This document shows, one piece after another, positions 1 to 5,837 of a stretch of DNA of 11,135 bases (its first letter is position 1; the number at the start of each line of letters is the position of its first letter). The translations under genes and the position numbers were made by a program. Source of the stretch: CAZFCK01 sp964517355 (GTDB lineage: Bacteria > Desulfobacterota > Desulfovibrionia > Desulfovibrionales > Desulfovibrionaceae). Below the pieces are notes generated by a model that was given only the letters and a program-made list of their open reading frames with translations, did no database searches and was not told the origin of the DNA. The stretch spans positions 1-11,135 of the forward strand of contig CAZFCK010000153.1 of NCBI GenBank assembly GCA_964517355.1. The letters are read 5' to 3'.

Positions 1-50
1 GGGTTTCCCCTCTCGCATTTTCTTTTCGAAACGAATTTAGAAACACAGCC

Positions 51-87
51 TAGAGCATCTTTATTTTGATTACGAGTAGATGCTCTA
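51..87. repeat. Terminal hairpin related to the 102-bp repeat (copy A)
   Basis: TAGAGCATCT at 51-60 is the exact reverse complement of AGATGCTCTA at 78-87, around a 17-base loop. The arm matches the closing stem of the 102-bp repeat seen elsewhere in the window, but here the stem is perfect, where the full copies carry an A/C mismatch. Bases 85-87 are also the stop codon of the minus-strand amphi-Trp gene, so in that transcript the hairpin begins with the stop codon. There is no T-run after it on the minus strand, so it is not a canonical intrinsic terminator, though it could protect the 3' end. Bases 14-50 weakly resemble the first half of the repeat, so this may be a decayed full copy. Confidence 0.65.
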
Positions 88-378
88 CGCATCCTCTGGA
101 GCGCCTGCGGAATCGACGCGGGGCTCTTGCGCCGCAATACGCATGTCCTGTGCTTCGTTTCCTTCCCAGGAGAGTTCCACAGATATTTTTCCTTTGTCTT
201 TTCCCTGGGATATTTTCATTTCGAATTCCAGCACCAGGGGCGGGGTCAGTTGCATGGTCTCCTGCCCCGCTTGTATTGTGATGGTGCGATTCTTGAGTGA
301 AACGGCCAGTTCTTCAAGAGCGGTGGCGACCTGATCCAGCGGCATGATGCTTTTGATCTTGAGTTTGTCTTTGCTCAC
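85..378 (-). CDS. amphi-Trp domain-containing protein, 97 aa
   Basis: This small, highly charged protein has no signal peptide or membrane segment. Residues about 4-72 read as an amphi-Trp domain: a K-rich start (KDKLKIKS), a helix with LEELAVSLKNRTI, then alternating strands ending in ISVELSW with the conserved Trp71. The last 25 residues are acidic and look disordered. The family's function is unknown. An ATG at 504 in the same frame would give 139 aa, but the extra 42 residues overlap the upstream gene and look non-coding (His, Pro and Cys rich). The GTG at 376-378 is preceded by AAGGGG at a suitable distance and begins directly before the conserved domain, so it is preferred. The gene lies 94 bases after the c-di-GMP-type gene on the same strand and may share its transcript. 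Confidence 0.85.
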   Translation of the reverse strand: MSKDKLKIKSIMPLDQVATALEELAVSLKNRTITIQAGQETMQLTPPLVLEFEMKISQGKDKGKISVELSWEGNEAQDMRIAAQEPRVDSAGAPEDA

Positions 379-424
379 GGTGGAGACCCCTTTGGTTGTA
401 TGGTTCCTCTGTGGTTGGCATCCA

Positions 425-436
425 CAATCATGATTG
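425..436. promoter_or_regulatory. 12-bp perfect palindrome ahead of the amphi-Trp gene
   Basis: CAATCATGATTG is a perfect palindrome in the 94-base gap between the c-di-GMP-type gene and the amphi-Trp gene, 47 bases upstream of the chosen GTG start. It could be an operator half-site pair or only a chance palindrome. No convincing -35/-10 pair was found around it, so a regulatory role is speculative. Confidence 0.2.
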
Positions 437-472
437 CAGGGCGATGCATGCGCCTGCGAGACACGACCGGAA

Positions 473-2791
473 TCACGGTTGGGATGATGCGGCGTACTTT
501 TCACGGATACAGGAGTTGCCGCGGATGCTTTTGGCGACTTTTTTCACTTCCGCCACGCGGCTTGAAAGGCGCTCCATATTGAACGGGGGGGCGAAATCGC
601 AATCGATTATCGCGATGGAAAGAGAGGTAAGCGGAAATTTGGAGGTTTTTCCATCTCGGCCCTTTCCCACGATATAGCCGCGCTCCACGTCTTCCTTGCG
701 GTAGAGGCCCGGGGTTTGCATTTCAAATTCCCTGAGAGCTGTTTCACAGATCCTGGCGGAAGTTTCGGGGTTTGCGAGAATGACGAAGTCGTCTCCTCCA
801 ACGTGCCCGACAAAATCGGCCGCGTCTCCCATGGTTTGCGTGGCTTCGGCCAGCACTTTTGCGGTCAGCAGAATAATGCGGTCGCCGCGTTCAAACCCAA
901 AGACATCGTTGTAGATTTTGAAGTTGTCCAGATCCACATAGATCAGGCTGGTGGCGGTACATTTACCGGCCCTGCTCTCTATCTCCTTTTCAATGCTCAC
1001 GTTGCCCGGGAGACCGGACAGGGGATTGGCTCCTTTGGCCAATTCCACTTGTGTCTTGGCCAGACTGTCCAGCATGCGCTGCACGGAGACGACCCCGCAG
1101 AATATTTCTTTGCGGGTGACGATGATGTCGTCGTAGATTTTGGTGCTTTCCCGTTCCATGGCTTTACGGGCCACTTCCTCCATGGGCATGGCCGCATCGA
1201 CGATCAACGGTTGGGCGTCCATTATCCTGCCGACATCGCGGTGATAGTACAACGACATGCCGAATTGCGTGCTCAAGTGACGGTCCATGGAATACTGCAT
1301 TAACAGGCCGATAGGGTATTGTCCGCGCAGGACAACCACCGAGGTCTGCGGCGGTTTGTCGGCGAGGCGTGCTTTGATGTCCTTCACCGAGGTGTTGCCG
1401 GATACGGCGATGGTGTCGTTCGCAAGCTCGCCAATAGGCAGGGAGCACTTGAGGCTTTGGATGTTTTCATTGCTAAAGCTGGCGCGCAGAGGCAATCTGA
1501 CATCCGTAGCGATCTTGCGTTCCGCCGGCGGCGAGAGAAAGTTGCCCTGTCCCCCGAAAATATCCATGGAGACCAGTGAGCTGAGTTCTGTTTCCGTTTC
1601 GATGCCCACCGCGATAAGCCGCGCGTCGATTTTCTCCGCGAGATAAGCCAGGGTTTCCACCATGACGCGGTGGTAGGGGTTGGTATCGACGTTACCCACA
1701 AGGGAGATATCCACTTTCACGTAGTCCGGTCTGAGTTGGGAGAGAGAGCGCAGGCTGGCGTGTCCCGACCCCACGTCGTCTATCGCCAGGTGAAATCCTT
1801 CGTGTTTGAAGTCCTGCAGTATGTTGAGATAGTAGTTTAAATCATGCGCAAAGTAGCGTTCAGTGAACTCCAGGACCACGATGCCGGGAGTTAAGCCCCA
1901 ATGCTCCACTTCCCGGGCCACTGATTGCGGCGTGAAATTCGGGTCGTTGAAACAGGCGGGGTGGATGTTCATGAACAACTTTTTGTTTTTATGCGTATTT
2001 CCGAATCGTTGGAGCGCCTGGAGCCGGCAGAGCCGGTCAAGCCGCAGGGCTTCCCCGTTCTCTTCGGCATAGGTGAAGAGCCGTTCCGGCATATGGAAGA
2101 AACTGCCACCAGGTCCGCGCATAAAGGCTTCCCAGCCGATAACGGAACCATTGTCGAAATTGATCACGGCTTGATACACCATGCCGATGCGTTCGCTTTC
2201 CAGAATCCAATTGAACTCATCGTGCAGCGGGAGGGAATCGCATTCCCTGGGTTGCTGCGCCAGCCGGCGAGCCTGGCAAAACGCGCGGTATAGGACTTTT
2301 TCCGGATTGTCCTTGCACCAGGATTCGATATGCGAGCAACCGGCCAGGATTGTCAGGGGCTTGTTCGGCGGAAAACCGAGGGCCAGATTGACCCGTTCCG
2401 CCATTTGCAGGCGAAAGAGGTGGGTGGCGTTGGCGAATGCTGTGAAATCATCTGTGATTTCAAAGAAAAGCGCTATGCAGCAGAACCCCACGTGGGTGGA
2501 AAAGAGCACGCGCGCGTAATGGTAGAATTGTGGGATCAGGCGTTGGGCTTCGTACTCCAGCATTTCCAGCAACCGCGCCCCCTGCTGTGTGTCGTGGACG
2601 CTGTGCATGGTGTAGAAATCGCGAATCTCCAGGGTCACAAGCCCGATATGCGCACGTCCGAAAAGTGAGAGGAGGGTGCGTGAACGCCGTTCGTCCAGAA
2701 GATGCAGCAGGGAATAGGGAGGGGCACATGAGCTTTGAGGAGCGTTCAAGTTTGCCAGCCTTTTGGAGATGAATTTTTTGAGTCCCGTCAT
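473..2791 (-). CDS. GGDEF-like / EAL / CBS / GGDEF signalling protein, 772 aa
   Basis: This is a multidomain protein of the c-di-GMP family with no signal peptide or membrane segment, so it is probably cytoplasmic. Residues about 45-135 look like a GGDEF fold without its signature. Residues about 195-425 are an EAL domain: the motif reads EAFMR (E221), with N275, E308, D338, D339, K359 and Q415 in place. The glutamate of the usual AEGVE motif is Val395 (AVGIE), which should cripple phosphodiesterase activity. Residues about 450-575 look like a CBS pair that may bind a nucleotide. Residues about 590-735 are a GGDEF domain with D620, N628 and D637, signature GGDDF (665-669) and a degraded inhibitory site (DAAD for RxxD). 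The FPLTSLSIA stretch near the C-terminus is typical of GGDEF domains that follow CBS pairs. The ATG has a GCGGGA-type ribosome site upstream. Likely roles are a weak diguanylate cyclase or a c-di-GMP/nucleotide sensor. The family is certain; the activity is not. Confidence 0.92.
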   Translation of the reverse strand: MTGLKKFISKRLANLNAPQSSCAPPYSLLHLLDERRSRTLLSLFGRAHIGLVTLEIRDFYTMHSVHDTQQGARLLEMLEYEAQRLIPQFYHYARVLFSTHVGFCCIALFFEITDDFTAFANATHLFRLQMAERVNLALGFPPNKPLTILAGCSHIESWCKDNPEKVLYRAFCQARRLAQQPRECDSLPLHDEFNWILESERIGMVYQAVINFDNGSVIGWEAFMRGPGGSFFHMPERLFTYAEENGEALRLDRLCRLQALQRFGNTHKNKKLFMNIHPACFNDPNFTPQSVAREVEHWGLTPGIVVLEFTERYFAHDLNYYLNILQDFKHEGFHLAIDDVGSGHASLRSLSQLRPDYVKVDISLVGNVDTNPYHRVMVETLAYLAEKIDARLIAVGIETETELSSLVSMDIFGGQGNFLSPPAERKIATDVRLPLRASFSNENIQSLKCSLPIGELANDTIAVSGNTSVKDIKARLADKPPQTSVVVLRGQYPIGLLMQYSMDRHLSTQFGMSLYYHRDVGRIMDAQPLIVDAAMPMEEVARKAMERESTKIYDDIIVTRKEIFCGVVSVQRMLDSLAKTQVELAKGANPLSGLPGNVSIEKEIESRAGKCTATSLIYVDLDNFKIYNDVFGFERGDRIILLTAKVLAEATQTMGDAADFVGHVGGDDFVILANPETSARICETALREFEMQTPGLYRKEDVERGYIVGKGRDGKTSKFPLTSLSIAIIDCDFAPPFNMERLSSRVAEVKKVAKSIRGNSCIREKYAASSQP

Positions 2792-2851
2792 GTGTGCATC
2801 CCGCTTTTGGACAGGCTGAGGGCAGGCAAGGAGGGAAGATGCCGTGCCCTA

Positions 2852-2954
2852 GCGCATTTTCGCCTTGAAACAAGGCTTGTATCTGAAACAATATCCTGTT
2901 GTTCCAGATAAATGCATAAGAGCACCTAAACCTTTCCAAGGTTAATACGCTCTA
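2852..2954 (+). repeat. 102-bp three-hairpin repeat, full copy B
   Basis: The copy runs from GCGCATTTTCGCC to ACGCTCTA, 103 bases. Hairpin 1 is GCCTT/AAGGC (loop gaaac). Hairpin 2 pairs TATCTG with CAGATA and AACAA with TTGTT. A linker AAATGCATAAG follows. Hairpin 3 closes with AGAGC/GCTCT and has an inner AACCTT/AAGGTT stem around TCC. The same order of parts is present at 5618-5719 (inverted) and 10393-10494. It lies 60 bases upstream of the c-di-GMP-type gene's start and runs opposite to it. Confidence 0.85.
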
Positions 2955-3130
2955 AATGATTGTCCACAGACGCGAAGCTAAGATAGCAACGTTACGAGCA
3001 TATGACGGAGAAGGTCTTTTTGGGGGGGCGATCCCGGCGTGGAAATTGGTCTTCAGAGCATGTTGATTTTGAAAGAGTTTTGCCTCCGGCGGCGTAAGAA
3101 TCTTCAAAATTATTTCAATGTAAAGAAGCT

Positions 3131-3154
3131 GTTATGCATTTCTCCGGAACAATG
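3131..3154 (-). repeat. Decayed fragment of the 102-bp repeat (copy F)
   Basis: Read on the minus strand, these bases give CATTGTTCCGGAG then AAATGCATAAC, close to the repeat's middle section (ATTGTTCCAGGG then AAATGCATAAG). CCGGAACA at 3144-3151 also pairs perfectly with TGTTCCGG at 3182-3189, so the position of hairpin 2 is still able to fold. The rest of the element is not clear. Confidence 0.35.
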
Positions 3155-3184
3155 AACATAAAAATAAGAATAAATTGTCCGTGT

Positions 3185-3237
3185 TCCGGCGTCCAGGGGC
3201 CTCCCCTGGTCGTCGTGCGGGCGCGAAAGCCCGCGAC
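3185..3237 (+). repeat. 53-bp two-hairpin repeat, copy 1
   Basis: This is identical over 53 bases to 3442-3494. It contains CCAGGGG/CCCCTGG around a 3-base loop, then GCGGGC/GCCCGC around GCGAAA. The copy ends exactly where the run of Ns begins, which suggests the assembly broke on this repeat. Confidence 0.85.
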
Positions 3238-3247
3238 NNNNNNNNNN
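3238..3247. other. Assembly gap (10 Ns)
   Basis: Ten undetermined bases lie between the end of one repeat and the middle of another. A run of exactly ten Ns is more likely a placeholder for an unknown length than ten unread bases. About 42 bases of the next repeat copy are missing here, so the true gap is probably longer. Confidence 0.85.
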
Positions 3248-3308
3248 TCCAATTGTTCCAGGGAAATGCATAAGAGCATCTAGCGCTTTTCAAGCGTGAG
3301 ACGCTCTA
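3248..3308 (+). repeat. 102-bp three-hairpin repeat, copy C (5' part lost in the gap)
   Basis: This copy holds the right arm of hairpin 2 (TTGTTCCAGGG), the linker AAATGCATAAG, and all of hairpin 3: AGAGC/GCTCT outside, TCT/AGA next, and GCGCTT/AAGCGT inside around TTC. The inner stem differs from copy B at both arms together, which keeps it paired. The first 40 or so bases fall in the N run. Confidence 0.8.
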
Positions 3309-3323
3309 GGGCGTTTAACGCTT

Positions 3324-3368
3324 GAAATGATCGCTTAACGGCGGACAAAGCCCGCCTGCAATCATTTC
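3324..3368. repeat. Inverted repeat able to form a cruciform
   Basis: GAAATGAT at 3324-3331 is the reverse complement of ATCATTTC at 3361-3368, and inside it GGCGG (3340-3344) pairs with CCGCC (3352-3356). No T-run follows on either strand. It lies directly after copy C. Its function is unknown. Confidence 0.5.
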
Positions 3369-3397
3369 GCGGCGAAGGGTTGCAAGCAAATCTTTGC

Positions 3398-3433
3398 AGA
3401 GCCTTTCAACTTTTTCAAAGTTTAAATGCGTTA
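3398..3433 (+). repeat. Diverged hairpin 3 of the 102-bp repeat (copy G)
   Basis: Part by part, this matches the third hairpin of the repeat: AGAGC, then TTTC, an inner AACTTT/AAAGTT stem around TTC, then TAAA and GCGTTA. The inner stem pairs perfectly, while the outer arms have drifted (AGAGC against GCGTT). The first two hairpins are not recognisable upstream. Confidence 0.4.
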
Positions 3434-3441
3434 GCCGTTTA

Positions 3442-3494
3442 TCCGGCGTCCAGGGGCCTCCCCTGGTCGTCGTGCGGGCGCGAAAGCCCGCGAC
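3442..3494 (+). repeat. 53-bp two-hairpin repeat, copy 2, with T-tail
   Basis: This is an identical second copy of 3185-3237. Here the GC-rich hairpin GCGGGC/GCCCGC is followed by GAC and a T-rich tract (about 3495-3505), the shape of an intrinsic terminator on the plus strand. No plus-strand gene lies just upstream, so in this place it may only be a relic, or it may stop transcription heading towards msrAB. Confidence 0.8.
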
Positions 3495-3534
3495 TTTGTT
3501 TTTTTCAATTACTCCCCGGAGCGCTTAAAACAAT

Positions 3535-3560
3535 CGGCCATGCGGGAGCCCGCATGGCCG
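3535..3560 (-). terminator. Hairpin terminator of msrAB
   Basis: CGGCCATGCGGG and CCCGCATGGCCG form a perfect 12-bp stem with a 2-base spacer, 10 bases after the msrAB stop codon. On the minus strand the hairpin is followed by ATTGTTTTAAG, a weak T-tract. Placement and stem strength support a terminator or a 3'-end stabiliser. Confidence 0.7.
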
Positions 3561-3570
3561 CCAAGCCGTT

Positions 3571-4674
3571 TTATTGGAACAGGGCCTTGAAGCGCCCGTA
3601 TCCGCGTTCTTCGAGTTTGTCCGCCGGGATGAATTCCAGCGCCGCGGAATTGATGCAATACCGTTTGCCCCCGGGGGGCGGGCCGTCGTCGAACACATGG
3701 CCCAAATGTGAATCGCCGTGCCTGCTGCGCACTTCGGTGCGGCGCATAAGCAGGGAAGCGTCTTCCCGCTCCACGATGTTTTCAGGGACCAGCGGCGTGT
3801 GGAAGCTGGGCCAGCCCGTGCCGGAATCGAATTTGTGCGTGGAGCTGAAGAGCGGTTCGCCGCTGGCGATATCCACGTAGATGCCGGGGGCCTTGTTGTC
3901 CCAGTATGCGTTGTCGAAGGCCGGTTCGGTGGCGTTGTGCCGGACGACGCGGTATTGCAGGTCGCTGAGCTTTTGCCGCAGCGCGTCGTCGGGGGGCGTT
4001 TGATAGGCGCTCCGCCCTTCATTGGAATCCGGCACTATGGGCGCGGTTTTGGGACCGCCGGACCACGTGGATTCCAGATATCCGGCGCGCCCTGAAAAGT
4101 GGCTATAGCCTTTGTAGCGGAGCGGGTTTTTTTCGTGGTAGTTTTGGTGGTATTCTTCGGCCTTGTAGAAGGGTTGCGCCGGGCGTATCACCGTGGCTAC
4201 GGGTTTATCGAAGCGGGCCGAGGCTTGCAGCGCCTGCAGCGAGGCCTGCGCCAGGCGTTTTTGCTCTTCGGTGTGGTAGAAAATGGCCGTGGTGTACTGC
4301 TCGCCTCTGTCCGCGAACTGCCCCCCGGGGTCCGTGGGGTCGATGCTGCGCCAAAAGGCGTTGAGCAGTTGCTCGTAGCTGAGCACGTCCGGGTCGAACA
4401 CGACTTGCACCGCTTCCAGATGACCGGTTTCTCCGGAGGAGACGGCTTGGTAGTCGGGATTTTCGAGACTCCCCCCGGTGTATCCTGAAACGGCCTCAAG
4501 AACGCCGTCGATCTTTTCAAGATCCGCTTCCAGGCACCAGAAGCAGCCGCCAGCGAACGTGGCGGTTTGCGGAGCGCTATTCGAAGCTGCAGCAGCGTGT
4601 TCCCCGGCAGTGGCGCGCGCCGTGGGCAGAAAGATCAGGACCGCCAGCAGGGCGAGGATGATGAATGTGTTCAT
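3571..4674 (-). CDS. msrAB: Exported bifunctional methionine sulfoxide reductase MsrA-MsrB, 367 aa
   Basis: The protein reduces both S- and R-methionine sulfoxide in proteins. Residues 1-24 are a signal peptide (hydrophobic FIILALLAVLIF, then a likely ATA-G cleavage site), so it should act in the periplasm. The MsrA domain (about 37-195) carries GCFWC with catalytic Cys44 and resolving Cys47. The MsrB domain (about 225-350) carries SGTGWPSF, RHGDSHLGHVFDD and RYCINS with catalytic Cys340. The only cysteines are 44, 47 and 340: the zinc CxxC pairs are absent, and the position of the resolving cysteine (SGCGWPSF in some MsrBs) is Thr286. The MsrB half must therefore be reduced directly by a partner or by the MsrA half. 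AAAGGGGG lies just before the ATG. The gene is divergent from the LysE-type exporter. No thioredoxin-like or CcdA-like partner is encoded in the window. Confidence 0.95.
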   Translation of the reverse strand: MNTFIILALLAVLIFLPTARATAGEHAAAASNSAPQTATFAGGCFWCLEADLEKIDGVLEAVSGYTGGSLENPDYQAVSSGETGHLEAVQVVFDPDVLSYEQLLNAFWRSIDPTDPGGQFADRGEQYTTAIFYHTEEQKRLAQASLQALQASARFDKPVATVIRPAQPFYKAEEYHQNYHEKNPLRYKGYSHFSGRAGYLESTWSGGPKTAPIVPDSNEGRSAYQTPPDDALRQKLSDLQYRVVRHNATEPAFDNAYWDNKAPGIYVDIASGEPLFSSTHKFDSGTGWPSFHTPLVPENIVEREDASLLMRRTEVRSRHGDSHLGHVFDDGPPPGGKRYCINSAALEFIPADKLEERGYGRFKALFQ

Positions 4675-4722
4675 GATGCCCCCTTTTACTAGTGTTCTGG
4701 TATGATTTTGTCTTCAGGCCAT

Positions 4723-4750
4723 AGAATAAGAACGACGCCGCCAAGGGCAA
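4723..4750 (-). promoter_or_regulatory. Possible sigma70-type promoter for msrAB
   Basis: On the minus strand TTGCCC (4745-4750) and TATTCT (4723-4728) are separated by 16 bases, with four of six matches to each consensus box. Transcription would begin about 40 bases before the msrAB start. It is a plausible but weak match, found by eye. Confidence 0.3.
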
Positions 4751-4866
4751 GAGGGGGCGCGGCGGAGCGGACTTATTGAACTCCTGCCGCATGTATCGGG
4801 TGTTGCGCATAACGGAGCCGCCAAGAGCGGTTTTTCCGGGACGGACGCCGGAATGGGAGAACTGCG

Positions 4867-5490
4867 ATGTCGTTTGAAGTCTGGAGCGCCTATGCGCTGA
4901 CAACCATCTTGATATTGGTGATTCCCGGCCCCACAGTGCTGCTGCTGATCGGATTCGGTTTGTCCGAGGGACGGCGCGCGGCATTGTATTGCGCCGTCGG
5001 CGTGATGCTGGGCGATTGCACGCTGATGACGCTTTCCCTGATAGGGGTTGGGGCGGTTCTGGCGGCTTCGGCCATGGTGTTCAGCATTATGAAAATGGCC
5101 GGCGCGTGTTATCTGGTGTATCTGGGCTGGCGCATGTGGCGGGGCGCGGGGAAGGCCGGCGTGGCCGCCGAACGTCCCCCCAGGCGAAGCGGTATGGAAA
5201 TGCTGCGACGCTCCTGGTTCGTCACCGCGCTGAACCCCAAAGCCATTACCTTCTTCGTTGCGTTTATGCCGCAATTCATCCATACGGACAAACCGATTGT
5301 TCCGCAGCTTGTCGTAATGGGGGGCACCCTGGTCTGTTTGTCTTTTTTAAACTCCCTTTGCTACACATACGCCGCGGGTACGGCGGGCAGGATTTTTGCG
5401 AATCCCCAGTCCATGAAATATGTGCGCCGCGGCGGAGGGTGTTCGTGCATGGCTGCGGGAATATGGACTATGTTTAGAGAAAGTCAATGA
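4867..5490 (+). CDS. LysE/RhtB-family amino-acid exporter, 207 aa
   Basis: This is an inner-membrane protein with about six hydrophobic segments (near residues 6-28, 39-68, 70-92, 115-135, 145-170 and 189-202), the usual size and layout for the LysE/RhtB exporters. Family marks are IPGP in the first segment (Pro20-Pro22) and LNPKAITFF (122-130). Such proteins export amino acids or their analogues by proton exchange; the substrate cannot be read from the sequence. The ATG is preceded by GGGAGA at a good distance. It is transcribed away from msrAB, with 192 bases between the two starts. No promoter was found for it. The C-terminal end is a little unusual (a GGGCSC stretch before the last segment) but is not clearly disrupted. 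Confidence 0.88.
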   Translation: MSFEVWSAYALTTILILVIPGPTVLLLIGFGLSEGRRAALYCAVGVMLGDCTLMTLSLIGVGAVLAASAMVFSIMKMAGACYLVYLGWRMWRGAGKAGVAAERPPRRSGMEMLRRSWFVTALNPKAITFFVAFMPQFIHTDKPIVPQLVVMGGTLVCLSFLNSLCYTYAAGTAGRIFANPQSMKYVRRGGGCSCMAAGIWTMFRESQ

Positions 5491-5837
5491 TTATATACTG
5501 ATATAATATCCTTTTCTTCCTCTCCACCCTATGCTATTGCCACATGCATCAAGGTTTTTTTGAAGAAGGTATATAGTATCCACGTATTGCCCGAGACGGA
5601 AAAGCAACGGTACCGGCTAGAGCGTCTCAACCTTGAAAATGTTGAGATGCTCTTGGTTTTTATCTGAAAAGATAGGATGTTATTTCAGATACAAGCCGTG
5701 TTTCAAGGCGAAAATGCGCTTGCGAAATACGACCGCATAGGCCTTGCGTCAGACCTCTCCAATTATGGCTATTACAACATCGGGCAACAAGATGGCAACC
5801 ATTGTCTGCTTTGGTAAGAAAAGCCGTTCGAGGACCC
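5491..5837. other. Intergenic region ahead of the hybrid kinase
   Basis: These 347 bases separate the exporter from the kinase. The first part is AT-rich, with TATACTGATATA-type sequence near 5493-5507. The middle holds an inverted full copy of the 102-bp repeat (5618-5719). The last 118 bases should contain the kinase's leader. No convincing promoter or terminator was identified. Confidence 0.6.
5618..5719 (-). repeat. 102-bp three-hairpin repeat, full copy D (inverted)
   Basis: On the minus strand this copy reads GCGCATTTTCGCC to ACGCTCTA, 102 bases, in the same order of parts as copy B. Hairpin 2 is a perfect 9-bp stem (TATCTGAAA/TTTCAGATA). Hairpin 3 has AGAGC/GCTCT, then TCTCAAC/GTTGAGA. 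The linker is AAAAACC rather than AAATGCAT. It lies upstream of the kinase gene and would be part of its leader if transcription started before it. Confidence 0.85.

Larger units (their letters stand above)
2792..3570. other. Non-coding, repeat-dense intergenic region
   Basis: These 779 bases separate the start of the c-di-GMP-type gene from the end of msrAB, both on the minus strand. No frame looks coding. The stretch holds one full 102-bp repeat, a copy cut by an assembly gap, two weak relatives, two identical 53-bp two-hairpin repeats, a larger cruciform and the msrAB terminator; these are listed separately. The rest (2955-3130) shows a G-run at 3022-3028 and nothing recognised. The promoter of the c-di-GMP-type gene should lie in 2792-2900, but no clear one was found. 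Confidence 0.8.

Noticed and set aside
379..504. Longer 139-residue form of the amphi-Trp protein from the ATG at 504
   Set aside because: The extra 42 residues overlap the upstream gene, have non-coding composition and lack a ribosome site; the GTG at 378 has AAGGGG upstream and starts at the domain.
716..1303. 195-codon open frame on the plus strand
   Set aside because: It lies inside the GGDEF/CBS part of the minus-strand gene, whose domain motifs are clear; it matches no family.
2852..3494. CRISPR array or tandem repeat array
   Set aside because: The repeats are of different types, unevenly spaced and in both orientations, with no regular spacers and no cas genes.
5802..5837. TTG start for the hybrid kinase, 12 residues upstream
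   Set aside because: There is no ribosome site before the TTG; the ATG at 5838 follows GAGGA. The upstream start cannot be fully excluded.
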